Of a stretch of DNA of 64,000 bases, positions 41,352-50,286 are shown piece by piece (position 1 is the first letter of the stretch; each line of letters begins with the position of its first letter). The position numbers were made by a program, and so were the translations under genes. The notes beneath the pieces were generated by a model. It was not told the origin of the DNA. It made no database searches and saw only the letters and a program-made list of their open reading frames with translations. The stretch lies in the NCBI RefSeq assembly GCF_000190755.2, contig NZ_JH109153.1, positions 1,115,872 to 1,179,871 on the forward strand, given 5' to 3'. Source of the stretch: Methylobacter tundripaludum SV96. Lineage in GTDB: Bacteria > Pseudomonadota > Gammaproteobacteria > Methylococcales > Methylomonadaceae.

Positions 41352-42614
41352 TCATGTGCCTTCTTTCCATGATGACAGATACGCCTGCTGTTCCGGACTT
41401 AAACTGTCGATACTAAGGCGCATCGCCGCCAGCTTCATCACCGCGACCTGTTGATCAATATCGACCGGCACCGGATGTACTGCGTGTTCAAGATTCCTCC
41501 CCTGCTCCCACAAATAGGCAATGCTCAAGGCCTGATTGGCAAAACTCATATCCATGACGGTTGCCGGATGACCTTCTGCGGCGGCCAGATTGACCAGCCG
41601 TCCTTCGGCCAGCAGCCTTACGATACGTCCGTCTTTAAGCTGATAGGCTTCAACGCCGGTCCGTGGACGGTGTTTTGTTACGGCCAACTTTTCCAACGCC
41701 GGAATATTGATTTCAACATTGAAATGTCCTGAATTGGCGATCACGCAGCCGTCTTTAATGACCTCGAAATGCGCTTTATCCAGCACATGCTTGTCGCCGG
41801 TTGCGGTAACAATAAAATCCGAAATAGCGGCAGCTTCCAGCATGGGCATGACGCGAAATCCATCCATCGCGGCTTCCAGCGCCCTAAGCGGCTCGACTTC
41901 GGTGATGATGACTTGCGCCCCGTGGCCTTTGGCGCGCATCGCGATGCCGCGTCCGCACCAGCCGTAGCCTGCAACCGTGAAGGTTTTACCGGCCAGCAGT
42001 ATGTTGGTGGCGCGAATAATACCGTCCAGCGTGCTTTGGCCGGTGCCGTAACGGTTATCGAACAGGTGTTTGGTCATCGCATCGTTGACCGCAATCACCG
42101 GAAATTTGAGCGCACCATCTGCCGCCATGGCACGCAACCGAATCACGCCGGTGGTGGTTTCTTCGGTGCCGCCGATCACCTCGGCCAACAAATCGCTGCG
42201 GTTTTTGTGCAACTCGCTGACCAGATCGGCGCCGTCGTCCATAGTCAGTTGCGGCCGATGATCCAATGCCTTGGCGATATGCCGGTAATAGGTGCCGTCG
42301 TCTTCGCCACGAATAGCAAAGGTGGGGATCTGATAATGCTGCACCAGTGCGGCAGCGACATCGTCCTGGGTGCTGAGAGGATTGCTGGCGCATAACACCA
42401 GCTCCGCACCGCCCGCTTTCAGGGTGCGGGCCAGGTTGGCGGTTTCCGTAGTGATGTGCAGGCAAGCGCTGATCCGCGCACCCGCCAATGGCCGCTGTTT
42501 GGCAAAACGATCGTGGATGGCGCGCAATACCGGCATTTCGGTCAACGCCCATTCAATGCGCTCGCGCCCCTGGTCGGCCAGAGCAAAATCTTTTATGTCA
42601 TAGTTGTTATTCAT
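41352..42614 (-). CDS. ahcY: Adenosylhomocysteinase (S-adenosyl-L-homocysteine hydrolase)
   Basis: A 420-residue AhcY of the short type lacking the roughly 40-residue insertion of many bacterial enzymes. Landmarks are [18 protein letters not shown], the catalytic Asp/Lys region [20 protein letters not shown], the NAD site [20 protein letters not shown] and SGHFNVEIN. It splits SAH to adenosine and homocysteine, keeping methyltransferases active and closing the activated methyl cycle. It follows pcm with an 8-base overlap; I chose the ATG at 42614 ([10 protein letters not shown]). Coupling to a SAM-dependent methyltransferase is sensible because Pcm makes SAH. Confidence 0.94.
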   Translation of the reverse strand: MNNNYDIKDFALADQGRERIEWALTEMPVLRAIHDRFAKQRPLAGARISACLHITTETANLARTLKAGGAELVLCASNPLSTQDDVAAALVQHYQIPTFAIRGEDDGTYYRHIAKALDHRPQLTMDDGADLVSELHKNRSDLLAEVIGGTEETTTGVIRLRAMAADGALKFPVIAVNDAMTKHLFDNRYGTGQSTLDGIIRATNILLAGKTFTVAGYGWCGRGIAMRAKGHGAQVIITEVEPLRALEAAMDGFRVMPMLEAAAISDFIVTATGDKHVLDKAHFEVIKDGCVIANSGHFNVEINIPALEKLAVTKHRPRTGVEAYQLKDGRIVRLLAEGRLVNLAAAEGHPATVMDMSFANQALSIAYLWEQGRNLEHAVHPVPVDIDQQVAVMKLAAMRLSIDSLSPEQQAYLSSWKEGT

Positions 42615-43299
42615 AGCGCTGATCACCTACGTCTTTTGTTTCCGTGTCGCACTCGCCGGTAAGCGGTACAAAACTGACACCGAGAATATTACGGGTCTCG
42701 ACTTTGCCGTCGGCCTTTTTTTCTACCACCATCAACTCCTGATAGTTGAAGGGAAAACCCACCGGTATAACCAGGCGAGCGCCCGGGCGCAGTTGATCGA
42801 TCAGGGCTTGGGGAATATAAGGCGTCGCGGCGGTCACGATGATGCCGTCAAAAGGCGCATGCTCCGGCCAGCCGAAGTGGCCGTCGCCGGTGTATACCGT
42901 TACATTGTTGTAGCCCAGTTTTTCAAGTCGGCGGCGCGCCTTGGTAGACAGCTCTTCTATTATTTCAAGCGAATAAACCTGTTTAACCAGTTTCGACAGG
43001 ATGGCCGCCTGATAACCGGAACCCGTGCCGATTTCCAGAACGGTATCGGTAGGCTGGGTATTCAATAAGTCGGTCATCAAGGCAACCATATACGGCTGGG
43101 AAATAGTCTGCCCGGAGCCAATGGGCGCAGGGCCGTTATCGTAGGCAAGAAAGCGAAAATCCGCAGGCAAAAACTTATGTCGAGGCACTTGTTTTATGGC
43201 CGCCATGACCCTGTCATCCAATGCATCCTTACCGATCAGGTGCCGGGTCAGGTTAACTTCCATTTCAATATCGTCCAACATGCGTTGCAGACCGCTCAT
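42607..43299 (-). CDS. pcm: Protein-L-isoaspartate O-methyltransferase
   Basis: A 230-residue repair methyltransferase that uses SAM to restore aspartyl residues damaged to isoaspartate. Landmarks are [19 protein letters not shown], the SAM motif [38 protein letters not shown] and [17 protein letters not shown]. The start at 43299 ([10 protein letters not shown]) is favoured over the far upstream frame start at 43410, whose first 37 residues are not conserved. The stop lies 8 bases into ahcY, so the pair is coupled. Pcm is usually near surE and nlpD, but not here. Confidence 0.93.
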   Translation of the reverse strand: MSGLQRMLDDIEMEVNLTRHLIGKDALDDRVMAAIKQVPRHKFLPADFRFLAYDNGPAPIGSGQTISQPYMVALMTDLLNTQPTDTVLEIGTGSGYQAAILSKLVKQVYSLEIIEELSTKARRRLEKLGYNNVTVYTGDGHFGWPEHAPFDGIIVTAATPYIPQALIDQLRPGARLVIPVGFPFNYQELMVVEKKADGKVETRNILGVSFVPLTGECDTETKDVGDQRYE

Positions 43300-43497
43300 T
43301 AAATATGCTCCAGGTGTTTTATCGTTCTCACGGTCTTCGTGGGAAGGCTCTATTAGGAAATCACAACATGGGTAGTTATCTCCAACAACACGGACTGTTG
43401 ATTCCAACATAACTCCGATAGGGTTTCAATTGGGGACATTACTTATAGCTTTGCGCAAAAAGCCGTAGCAAAATTAAAATCAAGCGAGGGTGAATTA

Positions 43498-44523
43498 ATG
43501 AAAGCCATGGTATTAAAAGCGTTATGTAATCTTAAAGAAAATCAAATGCCGCTGGAATTGACGGAACTGCCTGTTCCGATTCCGCGTGAACAGGAAATCC
43601 TGCTGAAGGTTTCGGCTTGCGGGGTTTGTCATACCGAACTGGATGAAATTGAAGGCCGCACTCCGCCGCCACGCTTACCGATAATTCCCGGCCATCAAGT
43701 GGTCGGCCGGGTCAAAGCTGTCGGCAGTAAAGTAAAGACTGTCAAAACAGGCGACCGAGTAGGCGTTGCCTGGATTTTCTCCGCTTGCGGCTCATGTAAG
43801 TTTTGTCTGGCAGACAATGAAAACCTGTGCCCGGCTTTCGCAGCGACAGGACGTGATGCCAATGGCGGCTATGCCGAATATATGACGGTTGCGGAAGATT
43901 TCGCTTATGCAATTCCGGAGAGATTTTCCGACCTACAGGCCGCCCCGTTGCTTTGCGCCGGTGCAATCGGCTATCGGTCATTGCGCTTGACCGGCCTAAA
44001 GGACGGGCAACGACTGGGACTGACCGGCTTTGGGGCATCGGCGCATTTGGTATTAAAAATGGCGCAACACCGCTATCCGAATAGCGAAATTTATGTTTTT
44101 GCCCGAAGCCTACAGGAAAGAGTATTTGCCAAGGAACTGGGGGCGGTGTGGGCAGGAGCTACCCATGAGCGCGCGCCCTTTAAACTGAACAGTATCATCG
44201 ATACCACTCCGGCATGGGAACCTGTCGTTGAAGCATTGGCTAATCTGGAATCCGGCGGCAGACTGGTGATTAATGCGATTCGCAAGGAAGGCGACAATCG
44301 CAGCCTGCTGAAGCTGGATTATCCGCTGCATCTTTGGCAGGAAAAAGAGCTAAAGAGCGTCGCCAACATCACCCGAAGCGATGTGAAGAAATTTTTGAGT
44401 CTGGCGGCTGAAATGAATCTCCGGCCCGAGGTTCAGGTGTTTGCATTGGAACAGGCCAACGAGGCGCTGATCGAACTGAAGACAGGAAAGATTCGCGGAG
44501 CCAAGGTGCTGAAAATGGCTTGA
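43498..44523 (+). CDS. Zinc-dependent alcohol dehydrogenase family protein
   Basis: A 341-residue medium-chain dehydrogenase. The catalytic zinc residues are in ACGVCHTELDEIEG and PGHQVVGRVKAVG; the structural zinc is bound by CGSCKFCLADNENLC. The Rossmann region is unusual: LTGFGASAHLVLKMAQHRYP replaces the common GxGxxG with GFGASA. The protein is likely an aldehyde or alcohol oxidoreductase, cytoplasmic, with unknown substrate. It is alone on the plus strand between pcm and a YukJ-like gene, with a strong GAGGG ribosome site. Confidence 0.92.
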   Translation: MKAMVLKALCNLKENQMPLELTELPVPIPREQEILLKVSACGVCHTELDEIEGRTPPPRLPIIPGHQVVGRVKAVGSKVKTVKTGDRVGVAWIFSACGSCKFCLADNENLCPAFAATGRDANGGYAEYMTVAEDFAYAIPERFSDLQAAPLLCAGAIGYRSLRLTGLKDGQRLGLTGFGASAHLVLKMAQHRYPNSEIYVFARSLQERVFAKELGAVWAGATHERAPFKLNSIIDTTPAWEPVVEALANLESGGRLVINAIRKEGDNRSLLKLDYPLHLWQEKELKSVANITRSDVKKFLSLAAEMNLRPEVQVFALEQANEALIELKTGKIRGAKVLKMA

Positions 44524-44785
44524 TCAATCTATGGACTATCCTCTGCAAAGCAAGCGCTTACTAATAGCACTGATGGTACTCATGCTTATAGATATTTGAG
44601 GATAGCAAAAACACAATAATCCATCCTTTCAAGGTTCTCGTGATACTGAGGGAAAGCTCCGTGATTCCATTCAATCGTATTGAAACGGCCATTCATCATG
44701 AAACATGGCAAGCGTGCATTTAACCGTTCCGATGGGCGGACATGTCATTTCCAATTTTCCAATGATACATTCGTGAGGAGGCGTC

Positions 44786-45832
44786 ATGGCGCTTAAACAA
44801 TATGGTGTTCTTAAAGGCAAGGCCATCAATAAAATAATCGGGCAAAGATCAAGCCCGCATTATCAAGTGCATCTTATCGACGATACGACAGACTATCGTA
44901 TTGCCGTTAATGTAAAGTCCAATCTCGCGCCTTCCGAGCTGATGTATCTTATCATCGATGATTTTCAGCATCCTGTCCTGGAAAAGCTGGCACGCCTGGA
45001 TAAAGGTTTTACCCCGCTACAGAGTGCGCCAAACAAAATGGCGCTGGATTTCATACGCGGCAATCTGTTCGATCCAAGACAAATACGCCCTTTGCCCTAT
45101 AACGTTCCCGGCCCGGATAATGATCTCAACGAAAAAATAGATGTTTATGTGCAACGCGCCATCGGCGACGAACGGGCGAGCGTCTATGCTTTCGGCGAAC
45201 GCTGGGGACCTGAAAACGGCCTAAAAGATAAATATTTCGGTTTTAAGCCTGGAAACGGAATTCATGATATTCACATGAATCAAGGTAACGTCGGTGAGTT
45301 TATCAAGGATGACGGCGTTTGGCAGGACGGCGCGTTACTTTTTCATTTTCCAAGTGTCGATAAAGTGATTGTCGGTGTCGGTGCGGAGGTTTGGCCGGAA
45401 CAATGGGTCGCCGTTTTTCTGGCTTTTCAGTCGCAGTGCCGGCATACCGACGATCACACCGGCCATCGGCTGCCGCAGTGCGAAGGGACTATTATTCCTC
45501 CTGAAAAAGAACACAGCGTCCAAATTGTAGCGGCGCTGGTCAATCCCGAAGGCGAAGATTCAGGGCATGAAACTGTTACCTTGATTAATCTCGCTCCAGA
45601 CGCGGTTGATTTATCCGGTTGGTTTATTGCGGATAACAATAAAAACCGCTCGCCTATCGCGGATATGCGGATTAAACCGGGCGCAACCGGTGTAGTGAAC
45701 TTGGATGGACAGGGCGCGCAGTTAGGCAACAACGGCGGGATCATTACCTTGCTTGATCCTGAAGGCCTTAAACACCACGGCGTATCCTATACCAAAGAAC
45801 AAGCCCTCAGCGGCTGGACGGTTTTGTTTTAA
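44786..45832 (+). CDS. YukJ-like DUF2278 protein with C-terminal lamin-tail domain
   Basis: A 348-residue protein. The N-terminal two-thirds match DUF2278/YukJ (VLKGKAINKIIGQRSSPHYQ, KYFGFKPGNGIHDIHMNQGN, VWQDGALLFHFP). The C-terminal about 100 residues are an LTD-like beta domain (ETVTLINLAPDAVDLSGWFI, DNNKNRSPIADM, VNLDGQGAQLGNNGGIITLL). YukJ proteins have no established enzymatic role; the two-domain form is widespread. Good ribosome site (GTGAGGAGG before the ATG). The gap 44524-44785 upstream holds no gene I can recognise. Confidence 0.87.
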   Translation: MALKQYGVLKGKAINKIIGQRSSPHYQVHLIDDTTDYRIAVNVKSNLAPSELMYLIIDDFQHPVLEKLARLDKGFTPLQSAPNKMALDFIRGNLFDPRQIRPLPYNVPGPDNDLNEKIDVYVQRAIGDERASVYAFGERWGPENGLKDKYFGFKPGNGIHDIHMNQGNVGEFIKDDGVWQDGALLFHFPSVDKVIVGVGAEVWPEQWVAVFLAFQSQCRHTDDHTGHRLPQCEGTIIPPEKEHSVQIVAALVNPEGEDSGHETVTLINLAPDAVDLSGWFIADNNKNRSPIADMRIKPGATGVVNLDGQGAQLGNNGGIITLLDPEGLKHHGVSYTKEQALSGWTVLF

Positions 45833-45912
45833 GTGCGCAGTAGATTCCTCGTTCCCACGTAGCTCACCACTGTCATTAAGTTAAGAAAAATATGTAACAA
45901 AATGTTAATCGA

Positions 45913-45988
45913 GTAGGGCGCGCCGTGCGCGCCAAAAGGATAGCAAAGTTTTTCAGGCATCGGGAAAGGCGCGCACGGCACGCCCTAC
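45913..45988. repeat. Family C palindrome reaching into the glutamate dehydrogenase 3' end
   Basis: Arms gtagggcgcgccgtgcgcgcc (45913-45933) and complementary ggcgcgcacggcacgccctac (45968-45988). The dehydrogenase stop (45953) lies in its loop, so its last roughly 12 residues are repeat-encoded. Confidence 0.9.
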
Positions 45989-48900
45989 ACCCGCTGTACC
46001 ATCAACCAAATGCTCTAGCTCCTTGGTTAACGCAATATAGGGAAACAGGTTCACCGGCACCGCGCTGTTAATTTCCTGATAAATACGCCGGTATCGGTTG
46101 ATTTTATAGTGTTCATCCGGCTGCTCAAAGTAGTCGGCACACGTTTCAGCTTTGCTTGCTAGGATGCCTTTAATCACCCGACCGATCACCCGCTTCATGT
46201 CCTCTTGCAATTCATTCAGCACTTTTCGTTCCCAAACATCGTGCATGGGTATTTTCGTCAACTGTTCGTTGACTTCATTCAAGCCCAGATAACGGGTGAT
46301 TTCATTAAATAGCTTCAAGGTCGCGACAAAATTCTGCTCGGTTTCGGCGGCCAATGAGACGATCAGAGGAAAATCATTGAGACTGGATAGAAACGCCATA
46401 CTGAGCGCCAGTTGCCCGGGAATGCCGTCTTGCCGATATTGCTCCAGCTGCTCGCTAAACTCGGCGTAGTCGCTTTTAAAATAGTGTTCATAATCCTTTA
46501 AATGACGGCTATAGCACTCAATGGTCTGTGCATTCGGCCGGATTTTTCTGTCTTGCATTAAGGCCCACCGACAAAAACCGGTCAAGGTATTTTCCAGTTG
46601 CATCAATAACCGATATTGCTTGTCGGCCGCTATTTTATTGTCCAGCGCACTAATTGCCTGCCGCAAAGCATCGCTATTTAAAACCCGGTCGAAAGTCAGA
46701 TAACAGGTGACATGATCCAGAGTGTTTTCGCTATCGGCATCCAGGCTTAAAAAACCGCAACCGGCCTGATTGATGATTTTATTGCTGATCAGGGTGGCTT
46801 TAATTTCATGAGCCAAGGGGTGCGCGGACAGATAGCTTGCGTACTGTTTGCTGATCTGCTCGGGAAAGTAGGCATGCAGATAACAGCTGCAACACTCTTC
46901 CTGTAGCAAGGCGGATTGATCCTGTATCACTTGGGTCAGGTACATTTTGCTTGCGGCCATTAATACCGCAAGCTCAGGCCGGGTAATGACTTGTCCGGGC
47001 CGGAACATGACTTCTTTGGTTGGTGAAAAGCATTCAACCGCTCTATCGAAAAATCCGACGGTTTCCAAACGTTCGGCCAGTTGCAAAAAAACCGCCGGAG
47101 TTTCGACGCAACGCAGCTGTTCCAGGGATAAACAAAGGCTTTGGGCGATATTATCGGCCAAAGCCAATCGGCACACATCCTGGGTCATGCTGATAAACAA
47201 CGGTTGGTAATCGGCAATCAGCTTTTTCTTTTGCAGACCGACCAGGAAGATTTTTAAATTCACTTCATGATCGGAGGTATCGACGCCTGCCGAGTTATCG
47301 ACCGCATCGGTGTTAATGCGCCCTCCCCCCAGACTGTATTCAATGCGCGCTTTTTGGGTAAACCCCAAATTGGCGCCTTCGCCAACGACACTGGCGCTCA
47401 GATCGGCCGCATCCACCCGCACGTTATCGTTAGCCCTATCGCCGACATCTTCGTGTTTTTCGGTACTCGCTTTTACGTAAGTGCCGATACCGCCCAGCCA
47501 TAACAATTCCACCGGAGCCGTCAGCAAGTAGCGGATCAGGGATTCGCCATCCAGCAATTTGTAGCGTAGGCCTAACCATTTTTTCAACTCGGCGGAAACC
47601 GGAATATCTTTGGCCGATCGTGGATAAACGCCGCCGCCCGCAGAAATAAGCGTCCGGTCGTAATCATCCCAACTGGAGCCGGGCAACTCGAACAAGCGCT
47701 TGCGTTCATTAAATGCGGCATCGCTATCGGACGGATTCGGATCGATAAAAATATGCTGGCCGCTAAAAGCCGCCAATAGTTTGATACACGGCGACTGCAA
47801 CATGCCGTTGCCGAACACATCGCCGTCCATGCTGCCGATACCGACTACGGTAAAGGCTTCGCTTTGTATGTCTTTACCTAACTCGCGAAAATGGCGTTTT
47901 ATACATTCCCAGGCACCGCGAGCCGTAATACCCAGCGCTTTGTGGTCATAACCGCGGGAGCCGCCGCTGGCAAAGGCATCGCCCAGCCAGAATTGATATT
48001 CTGCCGAAACCGCATTGGCAATATCCGAGAACTGCGCCGTGCCTTTATCGGCAGCCACCACCAGATAGGGATCGGGATCATCGTAACAGACGATGTTCTG
48101 CGGCTTGACGACCTTGTCGTCGATATAATTGTCGGTTAAATCAAGCAAACCGTGTATCAAGGTAAGGTAGGCTTTTTTTCCTGCTTCTTTGATTCCCAAG
48201 CCGAGTTTTGAGTTGTTTCTTTTAACGACAAACCCGCCCTTGGCTCCTGTCGGGATAATCAGGGCGTTTTTGCTGATCTGGGTTTGCATCAGCCCCAGAA
48301 TTTCAGCCCTGAAATCATCGGGACGATCCGACCACCGGATACCGCCACGGGAAATCTTGCCGCTGCGTAAATGGATGCCTTCCATATCGACCGCGTGGAC
48401 ATAAATCTCGTTTTGCGGTTTGGGAGCGGGCATGTCGATAATCCCCAAACTGTTAATTTTGAAGGCGATGAAATAATCCGCCAAGCCTCGACGCACATGA
48501 AAATTACAGCGCATCGTTGCATTAATCAGGTTAAACAAGGTGCGTAAAATCCGGTCATCATTAATATCGGAAACCGATGCGATGCTCTCCATCAATTGCA
48601 AACGTAACGGAAATAATATCTGCTCTTCCCTGATTACGGGATCATCCCACTCAGGATTCGGTCTAAAACGGGCTTCGAATTTATTAAACAGGCAGAGCGC
48701 AACTTGCGGGTTGTTGATCAAGGCATGATGAATGCTGGCTCGAGTAGTTCGATGACCCAGTTGCAAATAATAATTCCGGTAAGCCCTGAGCACGTCGATT
48801 TCCTGCCAGGCCATTCCGGTCAGGACACACAGCTTGTTGAGCGCGTCATTTTCCACTTGCCCATCCATCATCACTCGGATGGTTTCCAGCATCCGGCTTC

Positions 48901-49318
48901 TTAACTTGGCGAAAGAAGCGCACTGGCTTTTTGCCTTAATGGTGAAGCTTTTAATAAACAGGGTAATGCCATCAACCGTAATCGAAAATTGCACCTGATC
49001 CATTACCCTTAAATGCATATTTTCCAGGACCGGAATATATTCGTCCAGATAACGCGGCTGTCGGCTGTAAAAATGCAGCCGGTAGTGTTCGACTTGTCTG
49101 CCGGGATTAAGCAGGCTGATGCATTGATTGTTTGAGGACGTAATCTGTTCAAGATTCAGCATATCTTTTAGCGCATACCGCGGCGAAACCAGCGCCCGAT
49201 ATTCGGCTGAAAACGCGGCATGATATTTTTGCCACAATGACTGACCGGCTTGTTTGCCCAAAGCCCTTTCAGCGATACGCTGCAAGGCAATCGGCCATGT
49301 TTTGGTAGATCTGTTCAA
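45953..49318 (-). CDS. NAD-specific glutamate dehydrogenase (large, L-GDH115-type)
   Basis: A 1121-residue enzyme that interconverts glutamate and 2-oxoglutarate plus ammonia, here probably catabolic. It lacks the longer N-terminal ACT region of the 1600-residue (L-GDH180) class, matching the about 115-kDa class instead. The catalytic core is GGIRWSDRPDDFRAEILGLM, then NALIIPTGAKGGFVVKRN with the catalytic Lys, VAADKGTAQFSDIAN, and the NAD-binding FTVVGIGSMDGDVFGNGML. A long C-terminal regulatory part follows. Start is TTG at 49318 with AAGGCGGA upstream. The C-terminal end (GRAVRAFPDA) is encoded by a family C repeat, which may replace the native ending. Confidence 0.92.
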   Translation of the reverse strand: MNRSTKTWPIALQRIAERALGKQAGQSLWQKYHAAFSAEYRALVSPRYALKDMLNLEQITSSNNQCISLLNPGRQVEHYRLHFYSRQPRYLDEYIPVLENMHLRVMDQVQFSITVDGITLFIKSFTIKAKSQCASFAKLRSRMLETIRVMMDGQVENDALNKLCVLTGMAWQEIDVLRAYRNYYLQLGHRTTRASIHHALINNPQVALCLFNKFEARFRPNPEWDDPVIREEQILFPLRLQLMESIASVSDINDDRILRTLFNLINATMRCNFHVRRGLADYFIAFKINSLGIIDMPAPKPQNEIYVHAVDMEGIHLRSGKISRGGIRWSDRPDDFRAEILGLMQTQISKNALIIPTGAKGGFVVKRNNSKLGLGIKEAGKKAYLTLIHGLLDLTDNYIDDKVVKPQNIVCYDDPDPYLVVAADKGTAQFSDIANAVSAEYQFWLGDAFASGGSRGYDHKALGITARGAWECIKRHFRELGKDIQSEAFTVVGIGSMDGDVFGNGMLQSPCIKLLAAFSGQHIFIDPNPSDSDAAFNERKRLFELPGSSWDDYDRTLISAGGGVYPRSAKDIPVSAELKKWLGLRYKLLDGESLIRYLLTAPVELLWLGGIGTYVKASTEKHEDVGDRANDNVRVDAADLSASVVGEGANLGFTQKARIEYSLGGGRINTDAVDNSAGVDTSDHEVNLKIFLVGLQKKKLIADYQPLFISMTQDVCRLALADNIAQSLCLSLEQLRCVETPAVFLQLAERLETVGFFDRAVECFSPTKEVMFRPGQVITRPELAVLMAASKMYLTQVIQDQSALLQEECCSCYLHAYFPEQISKQYASYLSAHPLAHEIKATLISNKIINQAGCGFLSLDADSENTLDHVTCYLTFDRVLNSDALRQAISALDNKIAADKQYRLLMQLENTLTGFCRWALMQDRKIRPNAQTIECYSRHLKDYEHYFKSDYAEFSEQLEQYRQDGIPGQLALSMAFLSSLNDFPLIVSLAAETEQNFVATLKLFNEITRYLGLNEVNEQLTKIPMHDVWERKVLNELQEDMKRVIGRVIKGILASKAETCADYFEQPDEHYKINRYRRIYQEINSAVPVNLFPYIALTKELEHLVDGTAGVGRAVRAFPDA

Positions 49319-49375
49319 TTGCTTATCCGCCTTATTGAAGGTTTACAACATGATTATTTGTTAGCGGGATCGTTT

Positions 49376-49801
49376 TCAGCTCAGATGTTTTATGATTTCC
49401 AAAACATTGCAGTCGCCCTGCCGGGTATAGGTCACCGAATCCATTAAGGTACGGATGAAAAATATACCCATGCCGCCTTCTTTGGGCTGATCGAAATCAG
49501 GTAACGGCACAGACTCCAGATCAAAGCCCTGGCCGTGATCATAGACCTTGATGTTCAGTTCGTTTTCCTGAATATTGATGGTGATTCTGACGGTATCGCC
49601 CGGATTCGTCAGTGTCCCGTGTTTGATGGCGTTAACGGTCGCTTCCGTTAATACCAGATTTAAATGATAAGCCAACGCCTCCCGATCGCCGGAAAATTCG
49701 TCCAGTTCTTTCGCTATATGCTCGCCGATACTTCCGATCAAATCCAGATATTTGGTCTGCGTCGGAATGATTACCTCTATCTGAATAATCGAATTACACA
49801 T
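49376..49801 (-). CDS. RsbW-type serine kinase/anti-sigma ATP-binding protein
   Basis: A 141-residue GHKL ATPase. The N-box is LNLVLTEATVNAIKHGT; the G1 box is VYDHGQGFDLES; the G2 box is GGMGIFFIRTLMD. Such kinases phosphorylate STAS-domain partners and bind sigma factors or other targets in partner-switching systems. The STAS gene lies 9 bp upstream in the same operon. No PP2C phosphatase (RsbU) or matching sigma factor is near, so the signal and target are unknown. Confidence 0.9.
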   Translation of the reverse strand: MCNSIIQIEVIIPTQTKYLDLIGSIGEHIAKELDEFSGDREALAYHLNLVLTEATVNAIKHGTLTNPGDTVRITINIQENELNIKVYDHGQGFDLESVPLPDFDQPKEGGMGIFFIRTLMDSVTYTRQGDCNVLEIIKHLS

Positions 49802-49810
49802 ATAAAACCT

Positions 49811-50149
49811 CTAGGTTTCGCTGTCAAAAGCCTCATTTAAATCCGCGTAAATATCAAAAACCCTGTTCAAGCGGGTTAACTCGAACATCGATAACACCTG
49901 CTGCTGCATGTTGGCTAAAGCCAGCTTGCCTGACTTGGCCGCGGCATTTTTATAGCCTGACAGCAAAGCGCCCAAACCGGAGCTATCAATAAAACGCACA
50001 TGCTCGAGCTGGACAATAATATTGACCTCGCCCTGCTCTATCAAATGCAAAACGGCTTCCTTTAATTCGCCGGAATTATGCGCGTCGATCCTTTCTTCCT
50101 TGATAAACAGGACGGTACAGCCATTTATTTTTTCCAGATTTAAATTCAT
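49811..50149 (-). CDS. STAS-domain anti-sigma-factor antagonist
   Basis: A 112-residue single STAS domain. Key part is VRFIDSSGLGALLSGYKNAA, with the phosphorylatable Ser of DSSGLGALL. Landmarks before it are DAHNSGELKEAVLHLIEQGE. It would be phosphorylated by the RsbW-like kinase encoded 9 bp downstream; when unphosphorylated it would bind that kinase and free its target. The MscK-like gene lies downstream on the same strand beyond the promoter region of this pair, with no obvious link. Confidence 0.92.
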   Translation of the reverse strand: MNLNLEKINGCTVLFIKEERIDAHNSGELKEAVLHLIEQGEVNIIVQLEHVRFIDSSGLGALLSGYKNAAAKSGKLALANMQQQVLSMFELTRLNRVFDIYADLNEAFDSET

Positions 50150-50286
50150 TGGCTTTTCTTAAGTGTGGTGAATATTTAAAACAAACCCTGTAGTCAAATC
50201 ATAGCATCATAAGCTGCATTACAAATCTATTAACCTAAAAACTGGTTTAGATTCCTTATTTTACCGCCGGTAATTGGGTGAATGAC

